DNA of 46,937 nucleotides from a virus, in the IMG/VR virus record IMGVR_UViG_3300036760_000182, positions 1 through 46,937 of that record. One strand, 5' to 3'. Shown piece after piece: positions 1-6,825 of the stretch (its first letter is position 1; each line of letters opens with the position of its first letter). The notes under the pieces were generated by a model, which searched no databases, was not told where the DNA came from, and saw only the letters and a program-made list of their open reading frames with translations. Made by a program: the position numbers and the translations under genes.

Positions 1-107
1 TTGCAATCAGAGCAAATGGTAGCGATAGAGAAGTTCACTATCATTTCTACACACCAAATCAAAAGGTAATTAAGGATTTTGAGGTTATAGATGTTGGAGG
101 AGTTTGA
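1..107 (+). CDS. 3' end of possible small packaging protein (continues from 46271)
   Basis: The reading frame is open from the first base to the TGA at 105-107 and encodes the same C-terminus as the complete gene at 46271-46828. It is the same gene cut by the arbitrary opening of the circle. The GGAGGAG inside its last codons serves as ribosome binding site for the next gene. Confidence 0.9.
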   Translation, partial: AIRANGSDREVHYHFYTPNQKVIKDFEVIDVGGV

Positions 108-216
108 AAGTGCCAACTGATACTTCTGTGTTTCTATCAACAGCCGGTAGCGCTGTTGGAATGAGCTTTCTCATAGAAGCTCTTAAAGGATCTAATTGGT
201 TTCCTTGGTTAACAAT
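1..216. repeat. Terminal overlap, left copy
   Basis: This segment repeats at the right end (46722-46937) in the same orientation with 213 of 216 positions identical. The differences are C50/T46771, T86/G46807 and A89/T46810, all third codon positions of the same gene and all synonymous. The overlap shows that the assembly closes into a circle, so this is a complete circular or circularly permuted genome. It may also be a true terminal redundancy; the sequence alone cannot decide. Confidence 0.93.
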
Positions 217-430
217 GGAAACTAAAAATCTAAATCGTATTGTAGGTATTATTACTGCTGGATTGATTACAGTTGGAATTCATTTTACTTGGACTGAATC
301 TACTGGTGATACTGCTGGTATTCTTTCTATTGCAATTCCAACAATTCCAACATTTGCACATGGTGTTTGGACTTGGTTTACTACATGGGCATTTCAGCAA
401 TATGCTTATAGGGTTGCTGTGAAATCATGA
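110..430 (+). CDS. Small membrane protein, holin candidate
   Basis: 106 residues. I chose GTG at 110 because GGAGGAG lies 7 nt upstream; the in-frame TTG at 104 is too close to it. Three hydrophobic stretches are visible, at about residues 5-22 (Ser/Ala/Gly-rich), 44-58 (VGIITAGLITVGI) and 68-95 (with aromatic WTWFTTWAF). Size, several short membrane segments and a position two genes before a peptidoglycan-binding or cleaving candidate fit a holin, but no family is recognised. The gene is complete only because the circle closes; its first part recurs at 46831-46937. Confidence 0.6.
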   Translation: MPTDTSVFLSTAGSAVGMSFLIEALKGSNWFPWLTMETKNLNRIVGIITAGLITVGIHFTWTESTGDTAGILSIAIPTIPTFAHGVWTWFTTWAFQQYAYRVAVKS

Positions 431-440
431 ATTCTGACAA

Positions 441-665
441 ATGACAATTTTCTCTCAAGAGAATCTTGATAGGATAATAAAAGAGACACTACCACCAACT
501 CTTCCTCCTGGTAAAACAGGAGCATTAGTTGGTACAGTTGATATGTCTGGTGCTCAAGTAGTTGTAGGATATAATTTTAATGATACATGGAAAGTTACTG
601 GTGCGTTTAGACATGATTGGTCAGGTAATAATGAAGCTGTCGCTAGCGTTATAGGTTATTTTTAA
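441..665 (+). CDS. Small conserved phage protein near lysis genes
   Basis: 74 residues. The C-terminal half reads as alternating beta-strand pattern with GTVDMSGAQVVVGYNF and FRHDWSGNNEA. I believe proteins of this pattern recur beside holin genes in metagenomic phages, but the role is unknown. There is no strong Shine-Dalgarno; expression probably depends on the upstream gene, 10 nt away. Confidence 0.7.
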   Translation: MTIFSQENLDRIIKETLPPTLPPGKTGALVGTVDMSGAQVVVGYNFNDTWKVTGAFRHDWSGNNEAVASVIGYF

Positions 666-666
666 A

Positions 667-1050
667 ATGATTACAGTAAAGGCTACTCGTGAAGGACTTC
701 TTGGGCAAAAGACTTCAGTTGGATGGAGAATAAACAATTCCACTCCATTTGTAGCGTTGCCATCTGGGGCTGCATTAAGGCAGTGGGTTGTTGTAACTAA
801 TCCGCTTAATAATAAGTCAATAGCGGCATTAGTATTAGATATTGGTCCTTGGAATGAGAATGATGATGCATATGTATTTGATCTTAGTGGTAAGACTAGG
901 CCACAGGCTGAATCTGGTATTGATACTTTTGGTAGGAAGACTAATGGGGCTGGAATAGATTTAGGAGAGAAAGTCTGGAATCAGCTTGAAATGACAGACA
1001 ATTCCTCAGTTAGTTGGAGATTTCTAGTGCCTTTTGGAGGAGATAAATAA
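667..1050 (+). CDS. Double-psi beta-barrel (RlpA/barwin-like) protein, endolysin candidate
   Basis: 127 residues. The order VVVTNPLNNKSI (about 41-52), LDIGPWN (57-63) and GIDLGEKVW (96-104) matches the core of the RlpA-like double-psi beta-barrel, in which an Asp before GP and a late Asp in the IDLS-type strand are conserved. In RlpA and related enzymes this fold binds or cleaves glycan strands of peptidoglycan. No signal peptide or SPOR domain is present, so a phage lytic enzyme or virion-associated wall protein is inferred. It sits directly after the holin candidate and the small gene at 441. Cleaving activity is not proven by the motifs. Confidence 0.6.
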   Translation: MITVKATREGLLGQKTSVGWRINNSTPFVALPSGAALRQWVVVTNPLNNKSIAALVLDIGPWNENDDAYVFDLSGKTRPQAESGIDTFGRKTNGAGIDLGEKVWNQLEMTDNSSVSWRFLVPFGGDK

Positions 1051-1052
1051 GA

Positions 1053-1418
1053 ATGCCATCACAACTAGCTGCAATGTCGGGTGTTCCATTTCTATTACAG
1101 GATGCTCAAACTACTGGAAATGGAAATGTATTAGCTATCCCTCCTTCATTTAGGAATCACACTTTTATTATTAAAGGAAATGGAGCTATTGGCGCTGGTG
1201 CTATTCAATTAGAAACAGCTGATGAACCGGATTATGCTGGAGTATGGGCAGCAATACCTAAACCGGATGGAACAGCATCAACTCCTATAACAGTTGTTTC
1301 ATCTGCTGATGTAATATTTACTTTTTTTGGTGTATTGAACTTTGTTAGGGCTAGAATTTCTACTACAGTAACTACTACTACTGTCACCGTCACCTATAGA
1401 GGCGCTAAGTCCTACTAG
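1053..1418 (+). CDS. Putative virion protein
   Basis: 121 residues, beta-rich and Thr/Ala-rich, with no cysteine. The C-terminus alternates hydrophobic residues with a run of Thr/Val (TTVTTTTVTVTY). It resembles in style the other small structural proteins of this genome (12413, 15393, 22682), so a decoration or tail protein is inferred. No specific family is recognised. Confidence 0.6.
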   Translation: MPSQLAAMSGVPFLLQDAQTTGNGNVLAIPPSFRNHTFIIKGNGAIGAGAIQLETADEPDYAGVWAAIPKPDGTASTPITVVSSADVIFTFFGVLNFVRARISTTVTTTTVTVTYRGAKSY

Positions 1419-1432
1419 CTAAACATAAACAC

Positions 1433-2728
1433 ATGAAGAGAATTAACTGTCCAATCGCTGCATCAGATGGAAACCCTTTATCAGTTGATACAACACCAAT
1501 TGCGGCTTGGGCATGGTTAGATTCATCACCTATAGTATTAGTCCCTATTGAAGCACATATGCAGATGAATGCGTTTCTAGTACTAGGACTTCCAAATGAA
1601 ATACCAGCAGGAATGGGATTAAATTATGAACTAGTAGTGGCAGGTTGTGAAACTTATCAAGGACGTGCATTAACTACACTTAAGAATGATGGAGATATAC
1701 AACTACAAAATCCTGAAGATAAAGGGAGCTACACTATTTGGTTAAAGGCGGGTAACAACCCTTTTCGTAAGTCTGTAATCCAACGAGAAGTTTCGTTAGC
1801 TTCATTAGTTGTTCCTACTGGTAAGAAATATTTTAGACCTTATGGAACAGCAATGGAAAGATTTACAGTAATAGGGTGTAGTGACTTTAATCTTTATAGC
1901 CGATTTTTGAAAAATGAAGATATAACTCCAGTTCTAGAACAACGCCAAGCGTTAGGTTATAATCTAAAAAGAATTTGGAGTCTTTATAGACAGATAGATG
2001 GAATTGGAAGTTTGACATTACAAGACCATCCTGAGCTATACGAACGGCTTCCTGAGTTTGCTTCTCTTAATGCAGGATATGGTAGTTATATAGAGCTAAC
2101 TGCTTACTTAGGTAGGATAAATGGAGTATTAGACATAAACCATTGGAGTAGATTAGTTGAAGCAGTGAAGGATTGTCCTAATATAATACTTGATTTTGTA
2201 AATGAGAATGATGCTCAACATGATCCAAATGATAGAATGGATACAAATCCTTATTCTAAGTCTCCATATAATCTGAGTAGTCATGGTTCAAATGGTTCTC
2301 AATCTTATCCTGTGGAACCATTTTGGGACTTTTCTACAGTTCATTTTAATGATGCTTTTGAGTGGTGGCGCAAAACTGGTCATAACTCAAGGGAGATTCC
2401 TGGCTGTGTCGTCGCGGACGAGAATACAAGATGTCCTGATAAAGATAGCTCAATAATTCATTATTATGATTCAGCTAGAGCAGCAGCTTATCTATGTGCT
2501 GGTAGTGTATTTCACTCTGTACATGGTAAGTTAAGTTTAAAGTGGCCTGATGGCCCAGAGTTAAATTGTGCTATAGCTCATGCTAATGGTGCTATGAGTG
2601 CTAAATTAGAATTTCAAGATGGTACATATCTTCATCACCCTGAAATGGAAATTCCAGGAAAAGACTTACGAGTTTATGGAATGAAGCTTTCTGATGGTCG
2701 TGAAGAAATCATAGAGATTAGACTTTAA
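1433..2728 (+). CDS. Glycoside hydrolase-like TIM-barrel protein, depolymerase candidate
   Basis: 431 residues. An N-terminal beta domain (about 1-130) is followed by a region with the rhythm of a glycosidase barrel: FTVIGCSDFNLYSRFL, YNLKRIWSLYRQID, YIELTAYLGRINGV, IILDFVNENDAQHD and PGCVVADENTR. The ILDFVNENDA segment near residue 255 looks like a strand-4 acid motif (Asn-Glu) of clan A glycosidases. If right, it could degrade a surface polysaccharide or act in lysis. The gene abuts the terminase gene with no gap. Family assignment is inferred from pattern only. Confidence 0.5.
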   Translation: MKRINCPIAASDGNPLSVDTTPIAAWAWLDSSPIVLVPIEAHMQMNAFLVLGLPNEIPAGMGLNYELVVAGCETYQGRALTTLKNDGDIQLQNPEDKGSYTIWLKAGNNPFRKSVIQREVSLASLVVPTGKKYFRPYGTAMERFTVIGCSDFNLYSRFLKNEDITPVLEQRQALGYNLKRIWSLYRQIDGIGSLTLQDHPELYERLPEFASLNAGYGSYIELTAYLGRINGVLDINHWSRLVEAVKDCPNIILDFVNENDAQHDPNDRMDTNPYSKSPYNLSSHGSNGSQSYPVEPFWDFSTVHFNDAFEWWRKTGHNSREIPGCVVADENTRCPDKDSSIIHYYDSARAAAYLCAGSVFHSVHGKLSLKWPDGPELNCAIAHANGAMSAKLEFQDGTYLHHPEMEIPGKDLRVYGMKLSDGREEIIEIRL

Positions 2729-4423
2729 ATGCCAATCTCTCTAACTAATGGTATTGAAAGTAAAGATCCCGGTAATGGCTTTCAAGAAGATTATATTCGT
2801 GACAAGAATATTAAACCACATGCTGTTCAAGAACAATTACTAACTCTTCCAGATCAAATCTTTGAGGCTCTTTATGGAGGAGCCGCCTACGGTGGGAAGA
2901 GCTGGATATTAACATTACTTCCACTATTTAGAGGTTTTTATAAGTTCAGAGGATATAAAGGAATTATCTTCCGTCGTAAGTTTCCAGATCTCGAACGTGA
3001 GATTATACGTCTAAGTAAAGAATACTATCCAAAAACAGGAGCTAAATATAATGAACAAAAGCATAGCTGGGAATGGCCAGAGTTTAATTCCTATCAGGAT
3101 TTTGGTCATGTACAGCATGATTCTGATATTGTTATGTATGACTCTTCCCAGTATAACTATTGTGCATTCGACGAGCTTACTCATTTTTCTGCCCATCCTT
3201 ATCATTATATGGTTGGTAGCCGCGTTCGTCCTAGTAGTTCATTTAATGTAGCTATTGCTCGAAGTGGAACTAATCCTGGTGGGATTGGACAGACATTTGT
3301 TTATAATAGATTTGTACGACCATATGAAGATGGTTTAAAAGTTATACGTGATACATCTACTGGACTTCTCCGTATATTTATACCCGCGAAAGCGGAGGAT
3401 AATCCTTATGGAATGGAATATGATCCATTATATGTTAAGAAACTTGAGATACTAAAAGCAGTTTCTGAGGCTGAGTATAGAGCAAAGAGATATGGAGATT
3501 GGCACGCCTATAAAGGATCTGTATTTACAACTTTTAGACCTATACGATTTCCGGGCGAGCCAGATAGTGCATTGCATGTTATTAAACGGTTTCAGATACC
3601 TGAATTATGGCCTCGTATTCTGTCAATAGATTGGGGTAAAAAAGCAATGTGTTATGCAATGTGGGGAGCCGTTGCTCCAAATCATAAAGTTTATATTTAC
3701 AGAGAGCGTGCTTGGTATGGAAGAGATATCCCTTATTGGGCTAGTGAAATAAGATTGATTCATAATGAGAATAATGAAACTCCAGTTCATACAGTATTAT
3801 GTGGTAGTGCATGGCAGAGTAGAGGTGGAGAGTTAATTGCTGATGAGTTCCAGAAGTATTCAGACTTGGTTCCAAGTAGCTCAGAAAACACTCCGGGAAG
3901 CCGCGTAGCAGGCTTGCAATTGATTCATGATTTTCTAAGATGGGAGAAGAAGACTTCTCTCATATCAAAAGAGAAATTTTATGATATGCAAATAGCTCAA
4001 GAGATATATAGAAATTATGGACCAGCAGCTCTAGAGAATTATAAGAAGAAATTTTATGATGAGTCTGATGAAGATAATCTTCCTATTTTACAAATTTTTG
4101 AGAATTGTAAAATTCTAATTGATACAATTCCAATGTGTATATATGATGATAAAAAGATTGAAGACATTGCTGAATTTGAAGGAGATGATCCAATAGATGA
4201 TCTTCGTTACTTTTGTAAAGCAGCTAAGAGATTCATTGCTGGAGAAATAGGTCATCTTGATATTGCCTCTAAGAAACAAGAGGCTATTGATCATTTACAA
4301 GTGAGTGGAGATATGACTTCTTTTTATCGCCAAATGGAGATGATAGAGAAACAAGATATGACAACATTAAATGATTGCATTCCTGTCAGTAGAAGAAGTC
4401 GCTTTGCAAGGTTAAGACACTAA
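2729..4423 (+). CDS. terL: Terminase large subunit
   Basis: 564 residues. The ATPase domain has a Walker A-like GGAAYGGKS (50-58) and Walker B CAFDE (145-149). The C-terminal nuclease domain starts with ILSIDWG near residue 298, where the Asp is expected to bind metal. The protein drives packaging of DNA through the portal. Its last codons carry the first copy of a 15-bp repeat whose second copy follows the homing endonuclease gene. Removing the insert would change only the last residues, from SRFARLRH to SRFARRMH, so the present C-terminus seems to be a by-product of the insertion. Confidence 0.95.
   Translation: MPISLTNGIESKDPGNGFQEDYIRDKNIKPHAVQEQLLTLPDQIFEALYGGAAYGGKSWILTLLPLFRGFYKFRGYKGIIFRRKFPDLEREIIRLSKEYYPKTGAKYNEQKHSWEWPEFNSYQDFGHVQHDSDIVMYDSSQYNYCAFDELTHFSAHPYHYMVGSRVRPSSSFNVAIARSGTNPGGIGQTFVYNRFVRPYEDGLKVIRDTSTGLLRIFIPAKAEDNPYGMEYDPLYVKKLEILKAVSEAEYRAKRYGDWHAYKGSVFTTFRPIRFPGEPDSALHVIKRFQIPELWPRILSIDWGKKAMCYAMWGAVAPNHKVYIYRERAWYGRDIPYWASEIRLIHNENNETPVHTVLCGSAWQSRGGELIADEFQKYSDLVPSSSENTPGSRVAGLQLIHDFLRWEKKTSLISKEKFYDMQIAQEIYRNYGPAALENYKKKFYDESDEDNLPILQIFENCKILIDTIPMCIYDDKKIEDIAEFEGDDPIDDLRYFCKAAKRFIAGEIGHLDIASKKQEAIDHLQVSGDMTSFYRQMEMIEKQDMTTLNDCIPVSRRSRFARLRH
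4397..4411. repeat. Left copy of 15-bp direct repeat around endonuclease gene 1
   Basis: AGTCGCTTTGCAAGG occurs here inside the last terminase codons and again at 4985-4999. The distance is 588 bp, a multiple of three. Its AAGG lies 11 nt before the endonuclease ATG and may serve as its ribosome binding site. Confidence 0.9.
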
Positions 4424-4986
4424 TGAAAGCTATAAAAAATATTTCTTGGTTGGCAGGTATATTAGAGGGAGAAGGTTCATTTTCTTGTGATGATAATGGA
4501 ACTAATGCTGTAATAAAAGTAGGTATGACTGATAAAGATGTTATTGAGAAAGTAGCTATGGTAGTAAATTATAATGGTAAAATATGTGAACAAGCGCGTG
4601 AAGGATTTAAAATTATGTATATAGTTCAATTATATGGTAATGAAGCTATTCAATGGATGATGACCATTTATAGTTTAATGGGAATTAGGAGAAAAGAGAA
4701 AATTAAATCTATTTTAATTTTATGGAGAGAATATGAAAGAAAATATAGAACAGTTTGTTTACGTGGTCATGAAGTAGTTGGAGATAATGCATACTTAGCT
4801 CCAGGAGACACTAATAATTTTAAATGTAAAGAATGCTTAAGCATTGCTAGCAAGAAAGCTTATGCAAAACATATTTCTACTGAAGGAAAGCAAAAGTCTA
4901 TTGAGAAGATGTTAGCAAAATTACATAATATTAGTATAAATGAAGCTAGAAAACTTATTGAAAATGATAAAAATAATGTTCATTAG
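4423..4986 (+). CDS. LAGLIDADG homing endonuclease 1, free-standing
   Basis: 187 residues. The N-terminus ISWLAGILEGEGSF (about 7-20) is the LAGLIDADG helix with the acidic residue of the active site; only one clear copy is present, so it would work as a homodimer. The C-terminus has a zinc module CLRGH ... CKEC followed by basic helices. The ATG overlaps the terminase stop (TAATG). It lies between the two copies of a 15-bp repeat, so it is an intergenic insertion, not an intron gene. It is more AT-rich than the terminase gene. Confidence 0.9.
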   Translation: MKAIKNISWLAGILEGEGSFSCDDNGTNAVIKVGMTDKDVIEKVAMVVNYNGKICEQAREGFKIMYIVQLYGNEAIQWMMTIYSLMGIRRKEKIKSILILWREYERKYRTVCLRGHEVVGDNAYLAPGDTNNFKCKECLSIASKKAYAKHISTEGKQKSIEKMLAKLHNISINEARKLIENDKNNVH

Positions 4987-4999
4987 TCGCTTTGCAAGG
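4985..4999. repeat. Right copy of 15-bp direct repeat around endonuclease gene 1
   Basis: Second copy of AGTCGCTTTGCAAGG. Reading on in the terminase frame gives an alternative terminase end with TGA at 5009-5011, overlapping the TTG start of the next gene as TTGA. This is the likely arrangement before the insertion. The AAGGAG here serves the gene at 5008. Confidence 0.9.
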
Positions 5000-5007
5000 A
5001 GAATGCA

Positions 5008-5358
5008 TTGATTAGATTCATCTGTTTTCTCCTCGGCCGTCCTTATGAGACTTGCAAGTCATGTGAGACATTAAAAGAGCAACTAGCAATAGCTAACGAG
5101 GATAGACAACGGCTTACTGATACACTATTAAATATAATTAAGCCTAAAGAATACGAAGCTCCTCCTATAGAGATGAATCAAATTGCTCAAAGTTCTGCGT
5201 TGTTTTCACGCCGTCGTGCAGCTTTAGAAGCAAGAGATAGACAAGAAGCCCAAATATTATCTGAGAAGAAACATTTAGGTGTTCCTGATAAACTTAGAGA
5301 TATTTCTGTAGAAGGTTTAGAAAAAGAACTTGGTGTCGAAGAAAAAGAAGGAGCTTGA
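5008..5358 (+). CDS. Small CxxC coiled-coil phage protein
   Basis: 116 residues, TTG start with AAGGAG 6 nt upstream. The N-terminus is hydrophobic (FICFLLGRPY) and followed by CKSC, then a Glu/Lys/Arg-rich helical stretch that could be a coiled coil. A membrane-anchored or head-completion role is possible; no family is recognised. It originally followed the terminase gene directly. Confidence 0.75.
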   Translation: MIRFICFLLGRPYETCKSCETLKEQLAIANEDRQRLTDTLLNIIKPKEYEAPPIEMNQIAQSSALFSRRRAALEARDRQEAQILSEKKHLGVPDKLRDISVEGLEKELGVEEKEGA

Positions 5359-5361
5359 AGA

Positions 5362-5595
5362 ATGCCAAACACATCACCGGCTACTGTAACAATAACTGAG
5401 ACTACTGGACCAGGATTATCTGTTAGTGCATTGAAACTTACTGATGTTGTAGGTATTGAAGTTGATTTTTTTAGAAATTGGTTGAAAGTAACGCGAGATG
5501 GTGCTGGTGGTATTCAATATTATGATTATTCAGCTCTTGCAACATTAACGTGGACTGTTTCTGGTGGCGTTACTACAATAGTTCTCTCTACGTAG
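5362..5595 (+). CDS. Small beta protein, paralogue A
   Basis: 77 residues, GGAG upstream. The last 50 residues (IEVDFFRNWLKVT ... ATLTWTVSGGVTTIVLS) align by eye with the next gene, so the two are tandem paralogues. Probably a minor virion protein; function unknown. Confidence 0.7.
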   Translation: MPNTSPATVTITETTGPGLSVSALKLTDVVGIEVDFFRNWLKVTRDGAGGIQYYDYSALATLTWTVSGGVTTIVLST

Positions 5596-5617
5596 TGTAG
5601 AAGTAGTGTAGAAGTAG
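5593..5617. repeat. Tandem 11-bp repeat after a stop codon
   Basis: Two units of TAGTGTAGAAG plus TAG start at the stop codon of the preceding gene. The same 25 bases occur in reverse complement at 43526-43550, again just after a TAG stop. Because 11 is not a multiple of three, the repeat places TAG in several frames. Confidence 0.8.
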
Positions 5618-5620
5618 AAC

Positions 5621-5857
5621 ATGCCAACAACTCCAGCTATCACAGCTACTGTTAAGATTACTGCAAAAGATATCAATGGAAATAATATAGCTAAACAGTT
5701 CGACTCTGTTTCATTTTTATTCTTTGATTATAATAAAGGTATGGTTCAAGTTACTGATGTTACAGGACAATTTTATTTCTCTCTTACTGCAATAACAACC
5801 CTGACTTATGTAATCGTTAGCGGCGTCGGTGGTGTTACCACTGTAGTGATGAGTTAA
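5621..5857 (+). CDS. Small beta protein, paralogue B
   Basis: 78 residues. VSFLFFDYNKGMVQVT and TLTYVIVSG..GGVTTVVMS correspond to segments of the preceding gene. The spacer between the two genes is filled by the 11-bp repeat, and no ordinary Shine-Dalgarno is visible unless AGAAG in that repeat acts as one. Confidence 0.7.
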   Translation: MPTTPAITATVKITAKDINGNNIAKQFDSVSFLFFDYNKGMVQVTDVTGQFYFSLTAITTLTYVIVSGVGGVTTVVMS

Positions 5858-5861
5858 TATT

Positions 5862-6152
5862 ATGTTTAGTTCCAGTTCTAGCTTAGCAGTTTCTGAAAGT
5901 CCTAAACATGAGCCTAATAGACATAAGAGTAGTGGTCTCTTTAGAAGTAGCAAACAGCATATAGTAGAGAAGAAGATGTTTGGTAAGAAGTTTAAAGGAA
6001 AAGGTAAAGGAATGAAATCTCATTTTTCTGGAGATATGAAGTCTTCTGGGATCTCACCTAGTGTAGAAGAATTTGATAATATGATGTCGAAGATTAGTGG
6101 TTCTAGAAGTAATAAGAAGAAATCTATGTTCTCACGTAAGTCCTTTGGTTAG
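5862..6152 (+). CDS. Basic Ser/Lys-rich protein
   Basis: 96 residues, low complexity: Ser clusters at both ends and a central GKKFKGKGKGMK. No cysteine and no recognised domain. A nucleic-acid-binding or internal head role would fit the charge, but this is only inference from composition. The next small gene ends in a similar motif (KKRSMFTKK against KKSMFSRK). Confidence 0.65.
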   Translation: MFSSSSSLAVSESPKHEPNRHKSSGLFRSSKQHIVEKKMFGKKFKGKGKGMKSHFSGDMKSSGISPSVEEFDNMMSKISGSRSNKKKSMFSRKSFG

Positions 6153-6154
6153 AA

Positions 6155-6313
6155 ATGCCAGCCGTTAGCGGTCGTCAATATAAATTCATGCAAGCTATGA
6201 GGAGTGGAGCTAAGCCATATGGTGGTGGTGTTGGACCTAGTAAATCTGTTGCTGAAGAATTTATTCACAAGACACCTAAAAAGAAAAGATCAATGTTCAC
6301 GAAGAAAAAATAA
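6155..6313 (+). CDS. 52-residue DUF3008-like phage protein
   Basis: Short gene starting MPAVSGRQYKFMQAM. The pattern MPAxSxxQxxFM is typical of a small phage family (DUF3008-like) found near portal genes. The C-terminus is Lys-rich (PKKKRSMFTKKK). The stop TAA overlaps the ATG of endonuclease gene 2. Before insertion of that gene it would have been immediately upstream of the portal gene. Confidence 0.7.
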   Translation: MPAVSGRQYKFMQAMRSGAKPYGGGVGPSKSVAEEFIHKTPKKKRSMFTKKK

Positions 6314-6825
6314 TGCCTACAGAAATTGAGATTGCTTGGTTGGCAGGTCTACTAGAAGGTGAGGGATGCTTTATGATTCAGCATCATGCCTCACCTAGTA
6401 TTCAGTTATCTATGACTGATTTAGATGTTGTAATTAAAGCAGCTAAAATTATGGAAATTAGTTTAGATAGAATTCATCCTAAAAGAGATAATCAACCTAA
6501 TCATAAACCATGTTATGTTCTCAGATGTGATGGTCCAGAGGCTTTTATTTGGATGAGAGCTATTAGACCACATATGGGAGATAGGAGGGGAGCTAAAATA
6601 GATGAAGTTATATCTACTGTAAAAGCTGCTCGTCCTCATATCGATAAAGGGAGAGATGTTTGTCGTAAAGGTCATAGTATTAAATATTCATATGAATACT
6701 ATGTTGGTTCAAGTGGTCAAAGACAATGTAAGAGATGTCTAGGAGTTACCCCAAGACAAAAGACTATAATTAAAAGTAATAATATAAAATTAATCAGTCC
6801 TTTTAATAAGGGAAAGATTGCATAA
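6313..6825 (+). CDS. LAGLIDADG homing endonuclease 2, free-standing
   Basis: 170 residues. IAWLAGLLEGEGCF (about 7-20) is the LAGLIDADG helix. The C-terminal zinc module is CRKGHSIKYSYEYY ... CKRC. Similar in layout to the gene at 4423. It overlaps both neighbours by one base (TAATG on each side) and lies just before the portal gene. No flanking duplication was found here. Confidence 0.9.
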   Translation: MPTEIEIAWLAGLLEGEGCFMIQHHASPSIQLSMTDLDVVIKAAKIMEISLDRIHPKRDNQPNHKPCYVLRCDGPEAFIWMRAIRPHMGDRRGAKIDEVISTVKAARPHIDKGRDVCRKGHSIKYSYEYYVGSSGQRQCKRCLGVTPRQKTIIKSNNIKLISPFNKGKIA

